Under the pieces are notes generated by a model that saw nothing but the letters and a program-made list of their open reading frames with translations, searched no databases and was not told the origin of the DNA. From Allodiplogaster sudhausi (lineage: Eukaryota > Nematoda > Chromadorea > Rhabditida > Diplogasteridae), in assembly GCA_945643635.1 (NCBI GenBank), contig CALZFC010000058.1, positions 1,426,001-1,490,000 on the forward strand: a DNA stretch of 64,000 nt, written 5' to 3'. Positions 1 to 12,131 of the stretch are shown here, piece by piece. A program made the position numbers and the translations under genes. Each line of letters begins with the position of its first letter. Position 1 is the stretch's first letter.

Positions 1-117
1 AAACAAGAAGAAGCCGTTTCACAGTTTAATTTGTCAAGGTGTCAATTTCTACACTGGATGTAACCTTAAGAAGACAGCGGAGGATAACGAAAGAGAACAA
101 AATCGTTGGCGGGCAAA

Positions 118-582
118 CTAGAAATGAGTGGCTGCGTATTGCGAACAAATGGCACGAAGAAGTCGCGCAGTCCGGGTCTTCCTTTCCTGCTTCACAACCT
201 CGTCCTGGTTATTCGCATTCATCACCGGCTCAGCAATCACATTCAGCTGAAAATAAGTGGAAAAGGCAATTGAGAATCGTATGGAAGAAAGTGAAAGAGA
301 GAGCGAGAGTATGAGAGATACAGAGAATTAAAACAATTGAAAGATGAGAAGAGAGAGAGTAGGAATAATAAATGTAGACAGAGAGTGCGAAGAGATGGAG
401 AACTAGATATAAAGAGAGAACACAATAAACAGATGACACACCAGCCGCTCGACTTTCTCCTGCTGTCCTTTCTTCGCAAATGCATCAGTCAAATACTCAG
501 CGAGTTGGACATCGAAGATGAAGCCGAAGCAGTCATCAGAAGCATCCTCACAGAGACGGTCACCAATTGCCTGCAAGGAGAG

Positions 583-632
<50 letters not shown>

Positions 633-3600
633 TGGGAGAAGAGACAGCGAAAGAGATGCATCCTGATAACGGTTAAAAGACGATAATGAGAAGGTACTTC
701 AGCAGCTCTTCGGTATTCCTTGGCGCGGCCTGTCTTGAACAGTTGGCAGACGCAGGCAGCCAGAGTGTGCAGTTGCTTTCGGCGGAGACACTGACGAAGA
801 TGGCTCCAGACCTGGAGGGAGAGAGTGAGTGAGTGAAAGAATAATACAGAGCCAGAGAGAGCGAGAGAGAAAGAGAGAAAGAGTGAGATAAGGGAAAAAG
901 AATTTGACGCGCCGGTGCACAAGCTCCTTAATATCCTAATCAAAGGGTACTTGTGATAGAAAGCTGCTTCTACTAGAGAGAGAGAAGGACATCTAATGGA
1001 GGGTGCTTCTATTGCACGGAGTGCGTTAATATTCGATTACTGTGAAGATAGATGCATCTATCGGAAGGTTGTTCCCAAATATCAATTAAAAATCGAGCAA
1101 AAAGACAAACGAACACTGTCATCAATGGCAGGATGGTCAAAGGGGGAATGAGAGAAGGGCGAGCAGTGAAGAGAAGTTCGCAGTAGAGAGAACCCGCCAT
1201 CTCCAACTCGTTACGAACTGCAAATCAGGCAAACATTCATCATCCTCAATAGCAGAAAAGTGCAGAAAGCGACAGAGCTGTCGAAGGAAAACTAACACAG
1301 CCATTGGAATGGAAATATTAAGTACCTCTTGTCAGGATGAATATGAAAGTAAATGTTAGACAATAGTGACCGTAGTAGAAGTCGGCACGGGACCGCAGCC
1401 AGGGAACGCGGTCGGGAAAGGCGAGTTCCGCTGTGCGGAAGAGTTCGACGAGCAGCTCATTCAAGGCATCCATGCAGGGACGAGCCAGGCTGAGCACAGC
1501 AAGTACACAATCTATATAGAGATACCGGAACACAAACCTCTGGTTGAAATGACCAGCCACAACTAAAATAATACAATCAGCTAAATCATTATTATGGCCG
1601 AAATATAAAAATCTTAAAAAAAAAAGAGTCAAATTACGATATAAAAACAAACGAAATGTCGTTGTTGAAGTAGCCGGAAAGTTCAACGAAGACGCGAAGG
1701 TGAGGGCGGTCACGCAAGGCAAGGGCCTGCAAAGTATACTTCCAGCTAATCTCAACTCAACTTTCCTTTGTCACTCAAGTGGAAATAAGTTCTCACTCGA
1801 AAAAGAGAAAACGTTCTCTCTCACCTGAGAGTAGAGATGACAGAAATATGAGAGGAGGAAGGAAAGCAGACGCGGTTCCTGAAGTCAAAGAGGAAAGATC
1901 TTACACGTACTAACACTCTTTTTTTCTTTTCCAATGCGATCTATTGGAAAAACGAGTGGACAAAAATGACACCATTTATGCCAAATCCATTCTCGACTTC
2001 AAAATGACATTTCTTAACCTTAATCATGGTTAAGAGCTGCTGCAATTCGAGACGTTTCTTTATGATATCTCGACTGGTTCCTCCCTCCGCAAGGCGCTTC
2101 CTCAACAATCTCCAGCACTCCTCTCGTAACACAACATACAGTAACTGCTATTGGCAAATCATTGCATACGGTAGAATTGGTAATGGGAAAGACGCTTACA
2201 GGGGTGCTTCGAAGGCTGGGGAGACGAGATTGTGCCAAGCAGCTACGAGTTGCCTCACATCCGCGCCCTGCTGACCGTAGGCAGCGAGGACACGCGCCGC
2301 ATTCACGGTCACTTGACGGGCATCGCATCTGAGAGAGAGAGATAGAGAGAGAGCGAGAGAGAGAGAAAGAGAGAGAGAGAGATGTATGAATGGAGAGGAA
2401 AGAAAAAAGAAAGCCAAGCAAAACAGCGGAGGGAAGGCCAAAAAGAATCGCTCTAAAATACTAACTCAAGCCTCTGCATGACGTGGTCCCATTGACTGAC
2501 ATTGAGAAGGAAGGAAATCATCTAAAGCAACTATGTTATCCTATACCTTAAAAGGAGAAAGCCAAGAAGCCGACATGAGAATAAGTATTGTTACTCATAA
2601 ATGAAAAGTAGAGAGCAGTCTGTCACCAACCGGTGCAATCAGGGAAGGATGTTGAGTTGTATTCTTCAAGTTCTTGATCGTATTCACTGATGCCAACGAC
2701 TGAAATGGAAGCAGAAAGATATGGAATTTTAAGCTTTAGAGCAAATAACCCACAATCGAGTGAAGTTTATTCAGAATTTTATTTTTAACTGTGATCTCGA
2801 ACGAAATAGTTGTTTGCATACCTTTTCCTGATCCAAAACAGAGTTCGGATTCAGAGAGGATGCAGATTGCACCACACACTGGACATGACATGCCTGAAAA
2901 GACTAATCACTCACTAAACGCGAGATCCCAAGAATTATAAGGAAATTCAGGGGGGAAAAGGTACTGTCGATTTGACAGACCCACCCTGATTTTGGGCCTC
3001 CCCGAAGCCCTACCCCACCATGTTTTTGAGTAATATTTAGGCAGAAACAGCAAACCCACCCTGGTTTCCGGGCCCAATACCTCCTTCCCCATCCTAATTT
3101 TCGGGGTCCTCGACAATGGCCTTTATTCCCTGAGGAAATTAAGACAAATACTCGTTCGATCATTGTTCCATACAGTTCACTTTCGTAATATTTTCAAGAA
3201 ATATTCACCTTTTATGTATACATTATCACGACATGCTCACAACTCGAGTTCTGCCATGCTTTAAGAGTATTCCATCCGTAATATCTTCTTGACAGCAATT
3301 CAAATGTTCCCATGCCTTGGAAGGCCCGCTACCCCTGCCCATCCCTACTTCTGAAGAACTAAGGAGATGTTTTTTACACCGTCAAAGTTGGGTAACATGT
3401 TAGCATTATTAATTTAAAAAAAACGAGATGAAGAAAGAAACCTCGTAAATGACTCGCTGCATGATCTCTTGGCTGGTGCTCGCTCCGATGTCTCTCGCGT
3501 ACTGGTTCACACACTTCTCCCACATCCCTTGGTCCTGCAAATTTTATTCTAGCCCACAGCTATTCTTTTATGAAAAATTTCTAGATAATGAGGCAGCAAA

Positions 3601-6600
3601 TATAAGTTGAAAGTTCTAAAATGAGAAAAGAATAATAGAGATTGATTTAAAAAGAGAAATGAAGGCGCTTCATACCCCGACGTCGCAAAGTTGTTGAAGC
3701 TTCGCGAGAAGAAGAGCAGTGAGTTCATTGAAAGGACGACTGGGGTCGCGGAAGATAACCTCGGACAGCAGATCCGGGAACTTATACTGAAATCAAATTT
3801 ATATTATTCTTAGGCACTTGAATGAATGGTACGCAACATCAGTTTTATTTCTAAATTCCGCAAACAATTTGAAACAATAAGGCTAACGAATAGAAAAAAA
3901 GTGAACGATAAAGAATGAGTTACGACAAGACTTAAGATGAAGCGCACCAAGATCGGCCTTCGATACGCGCCCAGTCGATTGTCTGCTTGCACTGCAGTCA
4001 GCGCTGCCTTCAACTCTGTCAGATCGAATGACGTAATCAGAGTCCAGAAGGGTTGATCAGACGCTGAATGACACTCGGAGGATAACAACAACAACCAGGC
4101 TACCACAAGTCTTTCTGCATACCTGCCAGCGCCCTTAGGGCATGGATACTTGGGAAGTCAGGATAAGTCGGAGGAGACAGCAATGGGCCAATTCGAGTGG
4201 CGGAGGATAAGCAACTTGAAGGCACGCCTTCAGCAGTGAAGAGTTCCCTTGTCCCTGGAAGATGACAGGAATGTAAAAGCATACTTCCCTCGAGAAACTT
4301 AAATAAAAGATAACGACTGAATTACCAGGGACAGTGGCCGAAATACAATTGACAAGCGCTCTCAACAGAAGTGAATCTTTTGATGTCGAACTTCGTTTCA
4401 TAGCTTCCGACAGTGCCTTAATTTTAAAAGAATTTTATATTTGTTAATGTTGCAATTAATGCAATAAACTTGAATACATGCCTTGAGAACTGCCTGGAGG
4501 AGCTCAGGTCGCTCCTCTTCTCTGGCCGTGGAGGGGAGGAGAGTGCCGGCAATTGCTTGGAGGCGAGGGGACTGGAGGACAGTCAGGAGATGCACAGCGG
4601 GGATTCCGCATTCAGCGTCTGAGATCGCTTGATCCACCTAAAAGAGGCACGAGGTGTTGGAGACCAAAATCAATAGTAACGATAATAAATACTGACGAAA
4701 ACAGCGGGTGTCTTCGAGGCTTTGTTCATCACTTCACGGCGAGTTCGGAAGGTGGACTGCAAAAAAAGAAACTTATAATACTTATAAGATTTATAATTTA
4801 GTAGTTTAGTTGCAGGATATTTCCAAAGGAACCTCCGCTGTTGACGAGGTAGAGGCAGTTGTGATGGGGAGAGCCGGCGGTAATCTGGAAAACGAAAGGC
4901 TTACTAAAACGGCATCTCTCGAGCAACTTACTTTCGGTTAAAGTGTAACCTAAATGCAGCGCAATAGCCATTGATTGTTGCAATGTCAAGGGAAGCGAGA
5001 GGATGGACAGCAGTGGAGGCAGCGGAGGGCGACAACTCGGAAAGAGAGTGCACGAGCTACAATTCACTTCTTGGATTCTCATCAATCTTCTGGTATATTC
5101 TGTCACTTTCGTGACGATACAAGACACTGAAAATTTAAAAAAAAATGTGAAAAGAAAATTCAGTAAAAATTAAGAAAATGCACCTTCTCCAAGTGCTCAA
5201 GAGATCTCCGCAGCTGCATGGACTGCATGTACGATCTCACTAGATCTAGACGACACTGAAATATATTGAAATCAAACTTTACTTGGAGTGTCAACCTGAT
5301 ACCTTAAACGTGCCTTTCTCACGAGAACAGCGAGAGGGAGTTGAGTGACGGCCTCTTTGAGTCGTGGCTGAGGAGGAGTGCTACTCTCCATAAGAACATC
5401 CATGCCTGCCAGTCCCACTCTCAGCGACTTCCCCGTTTCCTATGGCAGGTACTGTAGCGATCAAAAGGACTTGTTTGTTCAAATAGTTTTTATGCAGAAG
5501 AAGAATCATGACATAATGAATATTGGTAGAGAAGATGAACATAAGGCTTACTTCTTGAAACGGCTGGAGGAAGCATTCCGGGCCGGGAATTTCCATTCCT
5601 TGTCCACCGGAAGCGGCAGCTGAAATCAGCAGTTCGAGTGCGATTTGCGCATCAGGAAGCCGCTCGCGAATCTGAGAAACAAAGAAGGATTTCAAAATGA
5701 AATGTAAATGAGATTCGACAAACCTCAGCCACTGCTCGTTCCGCCGCGTCGAATTGCATGAGAGCCCGATCGGGCACACTCAATCTGTAGAAAGAAGGGT
5801 CTAGGAAGTCGCCATTTTACTCCTTGTTACATTAGTAGAACTATACACGATCAAACAAGAGAACTATTCATATTCCTAACGGGTTGTTGACAGTCTGCTT
5901 GGCAGGAGGAGGAGGAACTCGTTTGAGGCTGTCCACTTGAAGGACCCAACGAGCTTGAAGCCAGCTACCAAAGCGCCATCCATTTTCCTTCAAAACTTCA
6001 GCATTCATGCCAACAAGTATGCTTAAATGATACTTAAATGGTAAGAATTTCGGAGAAACTTCTATAAGGAAGAGCCACTGAGGTGGCTGCATTTTGTGGA
6101 TTTCGAAAGTGGAAACATGGTACTCTAGTAGACAGCACCACCAATCTACTCCAATAATGCATCTACTATTTTAAAAAGTGAGAGAAATTACCCAAACTGT
6201 CATCAAGAAGGATTATACCACTCAGCACATGTTCAGGACAACAATGAGAAACAACAAAATTGGGGAACTGACCTGAGTAGCCGCCCACGTCTCCATCCTG
6301 TCATACACGCTCTTCATCGTCAAAACCTCTTCACTGCAAGAAGACAAGGAATCAGAACTGGCAGGATCTCAGACTTAAAAACTAACTAATTATCAAAGTT
6401 AATGTCATAAATGTAGTCGAGAGACGCGAAGCAAGCGAACGCGCAAAGCCATAGACAAGCGCTTTTTCGCTCATTGAAGGATATATCCTCTGAAAAGGCA
6501 GATATTCTACACAGAGCACGAAGCCAGGTGTTTATCAAACCCGGGGAAAAGTAAGTGGAGAATAAGCGCACCGAAATAACAATTCCAAAAACAGCGCACC

Positions 6601-6922
6601 TATCGCATACTTCTTCGCAATCAGTGCTTCTGTTTCCTTTTCAGTCGAGACAGCTTGGTCAACGAACTGGATGAATAGTTCGCGTAAACGGCCTAAATAA
6701 GTGTTGGGCTGTTTTCAAATATAAAAAAAAACACTCAAAACATTCTACATGTTATCCTCTTACTATCAGAAGCCAAAGAACCGCCAGCTGACCTCGATCC
6801 TTGGCATCTCCCTCGACGATGACAGCGTCGCGCAGCTTGGCCCGGTTGATGAAGTGGTCGAACCAGTTGACGGCTGGCTCTGCCCACTGCTCGTGACCAC
6901 TCGCGAGGGCCAGGTCACCCAT
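118..6922 (-). CDS. ints-8: Integrator complex subunit 8 (28 exons)
   Basis: Scaffold subunit of the nuclear Integrator complex, which attenuates and cleaves nascent RNA polymerase II transcripts including snRNAs. The joined model gives about 933 residues (human about 995) and frame is kept across all 27 junctions. Near the N-terminus NWFDHFI followed by LRELFIQFVDQA resembles the start of human INTS8 (WFEFLLEESL, LIVQFLEQA). The strongest match is C-terminal: WLRSRADFYY aligns with human WLIIQADIYF, and the TPR-like helices after it keep register to the end, including DVQLAEYLTDAFAKKGQQEK against human DVTILEYLTYLHHKRGETDK. The start ATG at 6922 follows a ctcgag acceptor-like site; the stop TAG is at 118-120. 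The intron after exon 12 (donor near 4480) uses GC instead of GT (AAG|GCATGT). Exon order and phase are read directly; the family call is from remembered human sequence. Confidence 0.82.
578..630. repeat. (GA)n microsatellite in INTS8 intron
   Basis: Nearly pure GA on the plus strand, so CT on the transcribed sense strand. It lies directly upstream of the acceptor of the exon at about 440-577, where it serves as a pyrimidine tract. Confidence 0.9.
2331..2382. repeat. (GA)n microsatellite in INTS8 intron
   Basis: GA-rich run with few interruptions, again immediately before an exon acceptor on the minus strand (exon about 2200-2329). Confidence 0.85.
2980..3112. repeat. Degenerate GC-rich repeat in an INTS8 intron
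   Basis: Three related blocks start near 2980, 3055 and 3087 (cccaccctgattttgggcc, cccaccctggtttccgggcc, cccatcctaattttcggggt). They lie in the intron between the exons ending near 2899 and starting near 3441. The stretch is more GC-rich than its surroundings and is open on the minus strand, but phase excludes it from the INTS8 model. Confidence 0.45.
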
Positions 6923-7790
6923 CTCGAGAATCGCTTGTGTTCACCGGACGGGAAGCTTGAGTCGCCAAAACGATACGAAGAAACAAGAAGACTAAAAGTA
7001 AGAGCACTGTTACCGCACGTTGTTTCTTATTTCTTGCTTACAATTAATTCGAAATATGCCGGAGAAATCGTGAGAAAAGTGAGTTCAACTGGAGCACAAC
7101 AATAACTTGAATTCTGGGCAATAGCGAGTACTTTATTCACTTTAGCCTCAGCAGCTTAATCTTGCGCTTTTTGTATGAATAGCTAGCTTCTTGCTATTCT
7201 CTCTAGAATTAGAACACTCGGAACAACCTCTCTCAGCCAAAACATGTATGAAGATTGGAAGTTATGGCCATGCTTTAGTTATGTCTACAGTAGCCTTCAT
7301 TGTGATTAACACTAAATATCGTTGTGCCCTCTTGTTCTTTCAAAAACTTTCTGCGATTATGCACGCATTTGTCGTACTTTCTACGTGATTCTCGCTTTCT
7401 TGTCGCGATAGGTTTTGCACGTCTGCTTTCGTTTGCTGCTTGCTTATATAGTTCTGTTCTACTCTTCTAGCTCTGGATTGTTAATTGGCTCATGAAGAAC
7501 TAAAGAAGGAAACAGACATTTTCCCCCACATTCCTGAATTTACTTTCTACGAGTTTGGCGGTTTATTTTGTAGCCGATTGCTCTAACTTATTGTTGAAGC
7601 GCCGTCTCCGTTATATCGTTTATATATGTTTTATTTTCCTCTGATTTATCTATACACCTTGATGCAGAACAATTCATCGCAATGGTCTCAGCACGGACAT
7701 GGAAGGAGTGGGGTGTCTTCGCTGGTCTCATTGCCAGTTAATGCATTTCTCAGTTTCATTTCTCAGTAAATAAAGTAGTAATTTGTAGCC
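6923..7790. other. Divergent intergenic region
   Basis: About 870 bases between the INTS8 start (minus) and the next plus-strand gene. No convincing exon seen; an open frame at 6749-7105 on the plus strand is the antisense of INTS8 exon 1. It is the likely shared promoter region of the two transcription units, by position only. Confidence 0.5.
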
Positions 7791-8215
7791 ATGCATTTCG
7801 CATACTACAAGATCCAGTCGAACGAGTCACTAGTTCAGCCACATGAGCGGCAAGAACTCTTCTACGTTCGTTGGATAAAACAGGTCCGGGTTTTTCTTAT
7901 TTTCTTCTTCATATCTGAGAAGCGTTTCACTTAAAAAATCTCAATGGTTCTTACTCCGGAAAAGGTGTTTTATTGAATCAATCGGGCATACATTATTTTT
8001 GACTGGTTCTGCTCTTGGATCTTAACGTACAGCGTTTATTTTACATCTGCGTGCACTTGTTCAGTTTCTTTTTTTAGATTGCAACTCGTTGCGAATGTCA
8101 CTAGACTATGTCATTCTGCAACTGACTTAGGTTCTTAAAATGTTCTTGTTTTTAGGCAATCCCTGCTCTTCAACCATACGGTGTGCAAGAGCTTCCGAAG
8201 GATGGCGAGAAATAA
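7791..8215 (+). CDS. Small 50-aa protein, unrecognised
   Basis: Two exons, 7791-7883 and 8156-8215, join in phase 0 to give 50 residues beginning MHFAYYKIQSNE and ending LPKDGEK. The ATG follows a tag acceptor by two bases, as for a trans-spliced first exon. There is no signal peptide or membrane segment; the middle is rich in aromatic and charged residues. It heads a run of plus-strand genes encoding small enzymes and probable mitochondrial proteins, so an organelle accessory role is possible but not shown. I do not recognise the family. Support comes from clean splice sites, the short length of the second exon to an in-frame stop, and the gene-dense setting. Confidence 0.5.
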
Positions 8216-8659
8216 GAAAGAGATCTCTGTTATATTCCCCCACGGTGTTGAGTGTTCTCTGTATCCTTCGTCATCTCACGAGTTCACCTCAGGTCCTTCC
8301 TATTTCGGTTTAGTGTTCTTCTTTGTTTCGGCGCACGGCTAGAAGCCAATTCGTTGCCATCATGTTGCTCTTATTATAGAGCTGTAAGTGTTTATTTTGA
8401 ATAGATATCTTCGCTTTGTTTGTAGTCGCAGATAGTTTTAGTTGACGCACCTGCAGATAGTTTTCACAAATGGAGACTTTGAGAATCGCATCTGTGACTT
8501 TTTACGATAGTTTTGATTGTTTGATAAAGCTCTTGATGACTGTTGGGAAGGCATTGCAGAGTTGTCTGAGAGTTCGTTGCTATGCCGTGATCGGCTATTT
8601 GTTTATGACATGGAACGAAACGCAATGGAGGTTATATCTATATTTCAAGCCTTTTCGCG

Positions 8660-9805
8660 ATGTCGATCCTCAGGCCATTCAGCGTCTTCGACCTTTTCAA
8701 GTTCAACAACGTGTTAGTTCTTCATGGATTGTAACGAGAGTTTCCCTCAGCGTGCTTTCATGAGACAGCGATTATACCACGCAGTAGAAAGTGGCTTTAA
8801 TGTGTTCATTTTCAGTAACTTGGATCCCCTCACCGAAACGGTAAGCTTTCGATATTCTTAACTTGGTAATTTGCTTCTTTTTCAAATCTTTCAAGATTAT
8901 GCTAAATAAGTTGACACTTTCCAGTACGGCTTCAGCTTCTACCTCCAGTACTACGTCAACTGGCCCGAGTACTTCCAAGTCCTGGAGCACCCGTGCGGCA
9001 CCATTATGGGATACAGTTAGTTTTGATAGTTTGTTTGATCTCTTCTCATGGCATAACTTTGTAGAATTTCCCTTATACGAGGTTGTTGATGTTTCTTGTA
9101 TAGGGAGGGTATTCCCATTTGCAGTAATGGGGAAGGCGGAGGGACGGGGGGAGAACTTGCACGGCCACGTCACGGCCCTCTCCATCGCTCCCGAGTTCAG
9201 GCGACTTGGCTTGGCTGCTCAGCTCATGCAGAATCTGGAGAGTGTTTCCGAGAGGTTGGAAGAGGAAAGAGGCACTTTGATGGAGAAGAGCTTTTCTAGA
9301 AAAAGAAAATAGAGTTTCGTGAGCATAGATAAGATGTTGCGGAAATAAGTATTGTAATTGTAAAAGTGAGAATGAGGTGTCGATTCCTAAAACCACCTGT
9401 GCGCACGATTTGGGTTCGAATGGGAAAAAAAATATTTTTTTTGGTCCCCCCCCCCCTCCTTTAACTAGTATAGCGCCGTCGATTGCAGCAAGCGCTGCTA
9501 CTTCGTGGATCTCTTCGTGCGCGTGAGTAACAAAGTGGCGGTGGCCACGTACAAGAAGCTTGGATACATCGTCTACCGAGAGATCATCGACTACTACGGA
9601 GGAGCCAACGAGGAGAATGCATACGGTATCTCTTTGATTCCCCTTTTCTGCAAATTTTAACTTTGGAGTTTATATGATCAATACCCCAAGCAAATTTGGA
9701 GGAAACATTGAAAACGTTCCGGTTTCAGATATGCGGAAAGCTTTATCGGCGGATGTCGAGAAGAAGAGCGTCATACCGTTGGATCACCCCGTCTATGATG
9801 AATAG
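8660..9805 (+). CDS. naa-20: N-alpha-acetyltransferase 20, NatB catalytic subunit
   Basis: Catalytic subunit of the cytosolic, ribosome-associated NatB complex, which acetylates N-termini beginning Met-Asp, Met-Glu, Met-Asn or Met-Gln. Six exons (8660-8712, 8816-8840, 8925-9015, 9125-9254, 9489-9625, 9729-9805) give 170 residues; human NAA20 is 178. The GNAT fold is clear: DLFKFNNVNLDPLTET at the N-terminus, HGHVTALSIAPEFRRLGLAA at residues 69-88 with the acetyl-CoA loop RRLGLA, then FVDLFVRVSNKVA and KKLGYIVYREIIDYY, and the family-typical DMRKALS near the C-terminus. No key position looks broken. The partner NAA25 is not in the window. It lies 444 bases after the preceding gene and 610 before the next. 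Confidence 0.95.
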
Positions 9806-10415
9806 CATGACTTCTCAGAGATAGGCTCCGCCCACCGGTCATGACCATCAGGCGATTAGTGTTTGTAATTCTTTTTTTATATAGATATTCCTGCTTGCTT
9901 CCCTGTCTTCTCAATTGGCTGTGCAGCAGTCCTTGTTTTTGTTTATTATGTACTCGGTATGGTATTGGGGAATACGTATTCTCTGCATTCAACTTCCAAA
10001 GTGTTGCTCGACTGTTTTAATCTAATTCGCCATAATACAAAAAAGTACCCTGTTATATTCACCTGAATCTGTTTGTAGGCGTTGCTTCTGTCACTAATCT
10101 CTCTGTATTCGATTCAACGGAACTGATTTGCGAGTCAAGTTTGTGGTTAATATTTTAATTATATATGTATGAAACTACCCCCGTTGTTGGCTGATTGTGT
10201 TATTCACTGCAGACCTGGCAAAGACTAATCTACGCTTATTTTTTCATGTGCATTAATGAAAGGTGACGCGATGTCAGTAAATTGTAAATAAGCAATATGT
10301 TATATTTCTCTCGTGGCCACGTTATGTCCAGCTGTGAAGTATCGTTGGAAACTGCCGTGTTGAAGAATAGTGAGGGTAGAGTTAGGAGGGAGATGAAAGA
10401 GTTCTCATCCAGCTT

Positions 10416-10819
10416 ATGCAATCGGCAGAAGCTTCAAAACAGGAAGACCCTCTGAAAAAGAGCCTCGCAGTGGTCCCGCCACGCTCTCCTTCTCTCCCGG
10501 TATCTCAGCCCCTACAATACGCTACGACAGGCGTTGCCACTCTGCTCTTTCTACGTGCACTCAACCAGTTCATCTCGCATAGCCAACGCGGCCAGGCAAT
10601 TGTCTACGGGGCAGGTCAGGAAATTAGCCTCGTTCATATTTTCAATTGTTATCTATGGCTATGTTTTATCCTCTTGATCTCACCAAGCTTCTTAACATGC
10701 TGATGTCAGGTCTCCTGACCCTGTCATTCGCTAACGAATTCGGCTGGTTTCCTTTCTCCCTTGTCGGCCAGAAGAAAAGAACTGAAGAGAAGCTGAGCGC
10801 GCAGATTCACGAGCAATGA
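10416..10819 (+). CDS. 102-aa putative membrane protein, unrecognised
   Basis: Two exons, 10416-10614 and 10710-10819, joined in phase 1. The ATG lies three bases after a ctcatccag acceptor. The protein has a polar, Pro/Ser-rich N-terminus, then a hydrophobic segment (ATTGVATLLFLRAL) and a second weaker one (IVYGAGLLTLSFA), and ends KLSAQIHEQ with several lysines. Two short helices and small size resemble mitochondrial inner-membrane accessory proteins, which is inference only. Its stop codon TGA (10817-10819) overlaps the ATG of the next frame by four bases (ATGA), so the two frames may be read from one mRNA. Confidence 0.55.
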
Positions 10820-11600
10820 ATACTCAGGTATGCGCGTCTTGTCCTCTTCTTTAGCTATAAAGCATTCGTTATGGAGTTCTGTATAAGGCACATCGTTCTA
10901 GGAGACAGTCGCGAAGCTGGAGCAAACTCTCCGTTCGAAGGATTGCGAGTCATGCAGGTTTGCTGGATAATTTTTCTCACTTTTTTTTATTCTTTCTTTC
11001 ACTTTCTTTCTTTTTCTTTCTTTCATTCTTGTTCTTTCTTTCACTTCCTTACTTTCTTTCAGTAGTTTCTCACAATCTTTCTCTTTCTCTCTATCTCTCA
11101 TTCCCTCTCTCTTTCTCCCTCTCCTCCTTCAGATGGATAAGCGTAGCCTCGCTCTCCTTCATCGGTGCTTTCATCCTCTACCAGACCCGCTCTTCGTCTC
11201 CATCCAGTTACTACGCCCGTCATCCCGTGGCTCAGCTGGCTGTTCGTAGCATTGCTGCAGGTTCTTGATTGTTGCAAGCAAGTTAAACTGTCAAACTGAA
11301 TTCTATAATAGTAATAAGGCAGTATACATCGTCAATTTATCGCATAGAACATGTTGTTTTTTCTCCTTGATATGTAAATTAGTATTGATATGATTTATCA
11401 GACCTTTTCGTTTCTATTTCGCCGATGCCGCATTTCTCTGCATTCATATTGAAAGTGACTTCTCAATGAAATATCCTGCAATTTGAGGGGCTTTCTACCT
11501 GTCAGCCGCTCGCTTCTTCTACCTCCAGCCATTCTCCTACCTCGAAGGCCACTCCGACTCGATTACTGTAGAGATTCCCCTCAAGACCAAGCCCAAATAA
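10816..11600 (+). CDS. DMAC1-like mitochondrial complex I assembly protein
   Basis: Four exons (10816-10827, 10902-10957, 11133-11260, 11488-11600) give 102 residues. After a short N-terminus, the motif CESCRWISVASLSFIGAFI (residues about 18-36) matches the pattern CxxCR-x-S-x(3)-L-x(2)-G-x-F/Y of DMAC1/TMEM261, which helps assemble the distal membrane arm of respiratory complex I. A second hydrophobic helix follows (VRSIAAGAFYLSAARFF). The first exon is only 12 coding bases and its ATG overlaps the stop of the upstream frame. Two acceptors three bases apart before exon 2 are both in frame. Identity rests on one motif, length and topology, so it is moderate. Confidence 0.5.
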
Positions 11601-11909
11601 GAGGAATTTCTTCTGTTGGATTTTGTTTCCCGATTATCCTTCCAATCTCTGATATTGTTAACGCTAGACGTTTTGTGTGTATGCTACAGGAATTATGTCT
11701 TGATACTATGAACAGATTGTGGCTGTAGTGATAAAGAAATGTTTAAGACAGGTGTTTATGAAACGTTTGTACACGGTTCGTTGGGTACAGGCTACATTTG
11801 TGATCAATGATACCTTTGTTTCTACCACTTGCTCCTTCTTTGTCCTATTCTCCCTGTCTCCTCTAAACTTGTTATCTCTGTCCCCTATGACTGCTCTCTC
11901 TCCCTCCCC

Positions 11910-11910
<1 letters not shown>

Positions 11911-11955
<45 letters not shown>

Positions 11956-11987
11956 CCTCTCGCTCTCTCTCTCTGTCTCTCTCCCCT
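11911..11987. repeat. (CT)n microsatellite
   Basis: Long CT run with minor interruptions in the spacer between the DMAC1-like gene and gluconokinase, pyrimidine on the sense strand of both neighbours. Confidence 0.9.
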
Positions 11988-12131
11988 CTCTATAGCAACT
12001 TCTGTTTATGTAGCTATCATCTCTCTCCTGTAATCACCAATCGCTCCGTTCTCAAGTAAAATCTGTTATGTTTGTAGCTGTTCTTATCATGCAATGTCAC
12101 CATTAGAAATGTAGCCTTGCTACCTCTGCAG

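Noticed and set aside
9400..9425. ggttcgaat box-B-like sequence, possible tRNA
   Set aside because: No matching A box or acceptor stem upstream; adjacent homopolymers.
11000..11100. Phe/Ser-rich and Lys/Glu-rich frames
   Set aside because: Translations of a ctttctttc intronic repeat on both strands.
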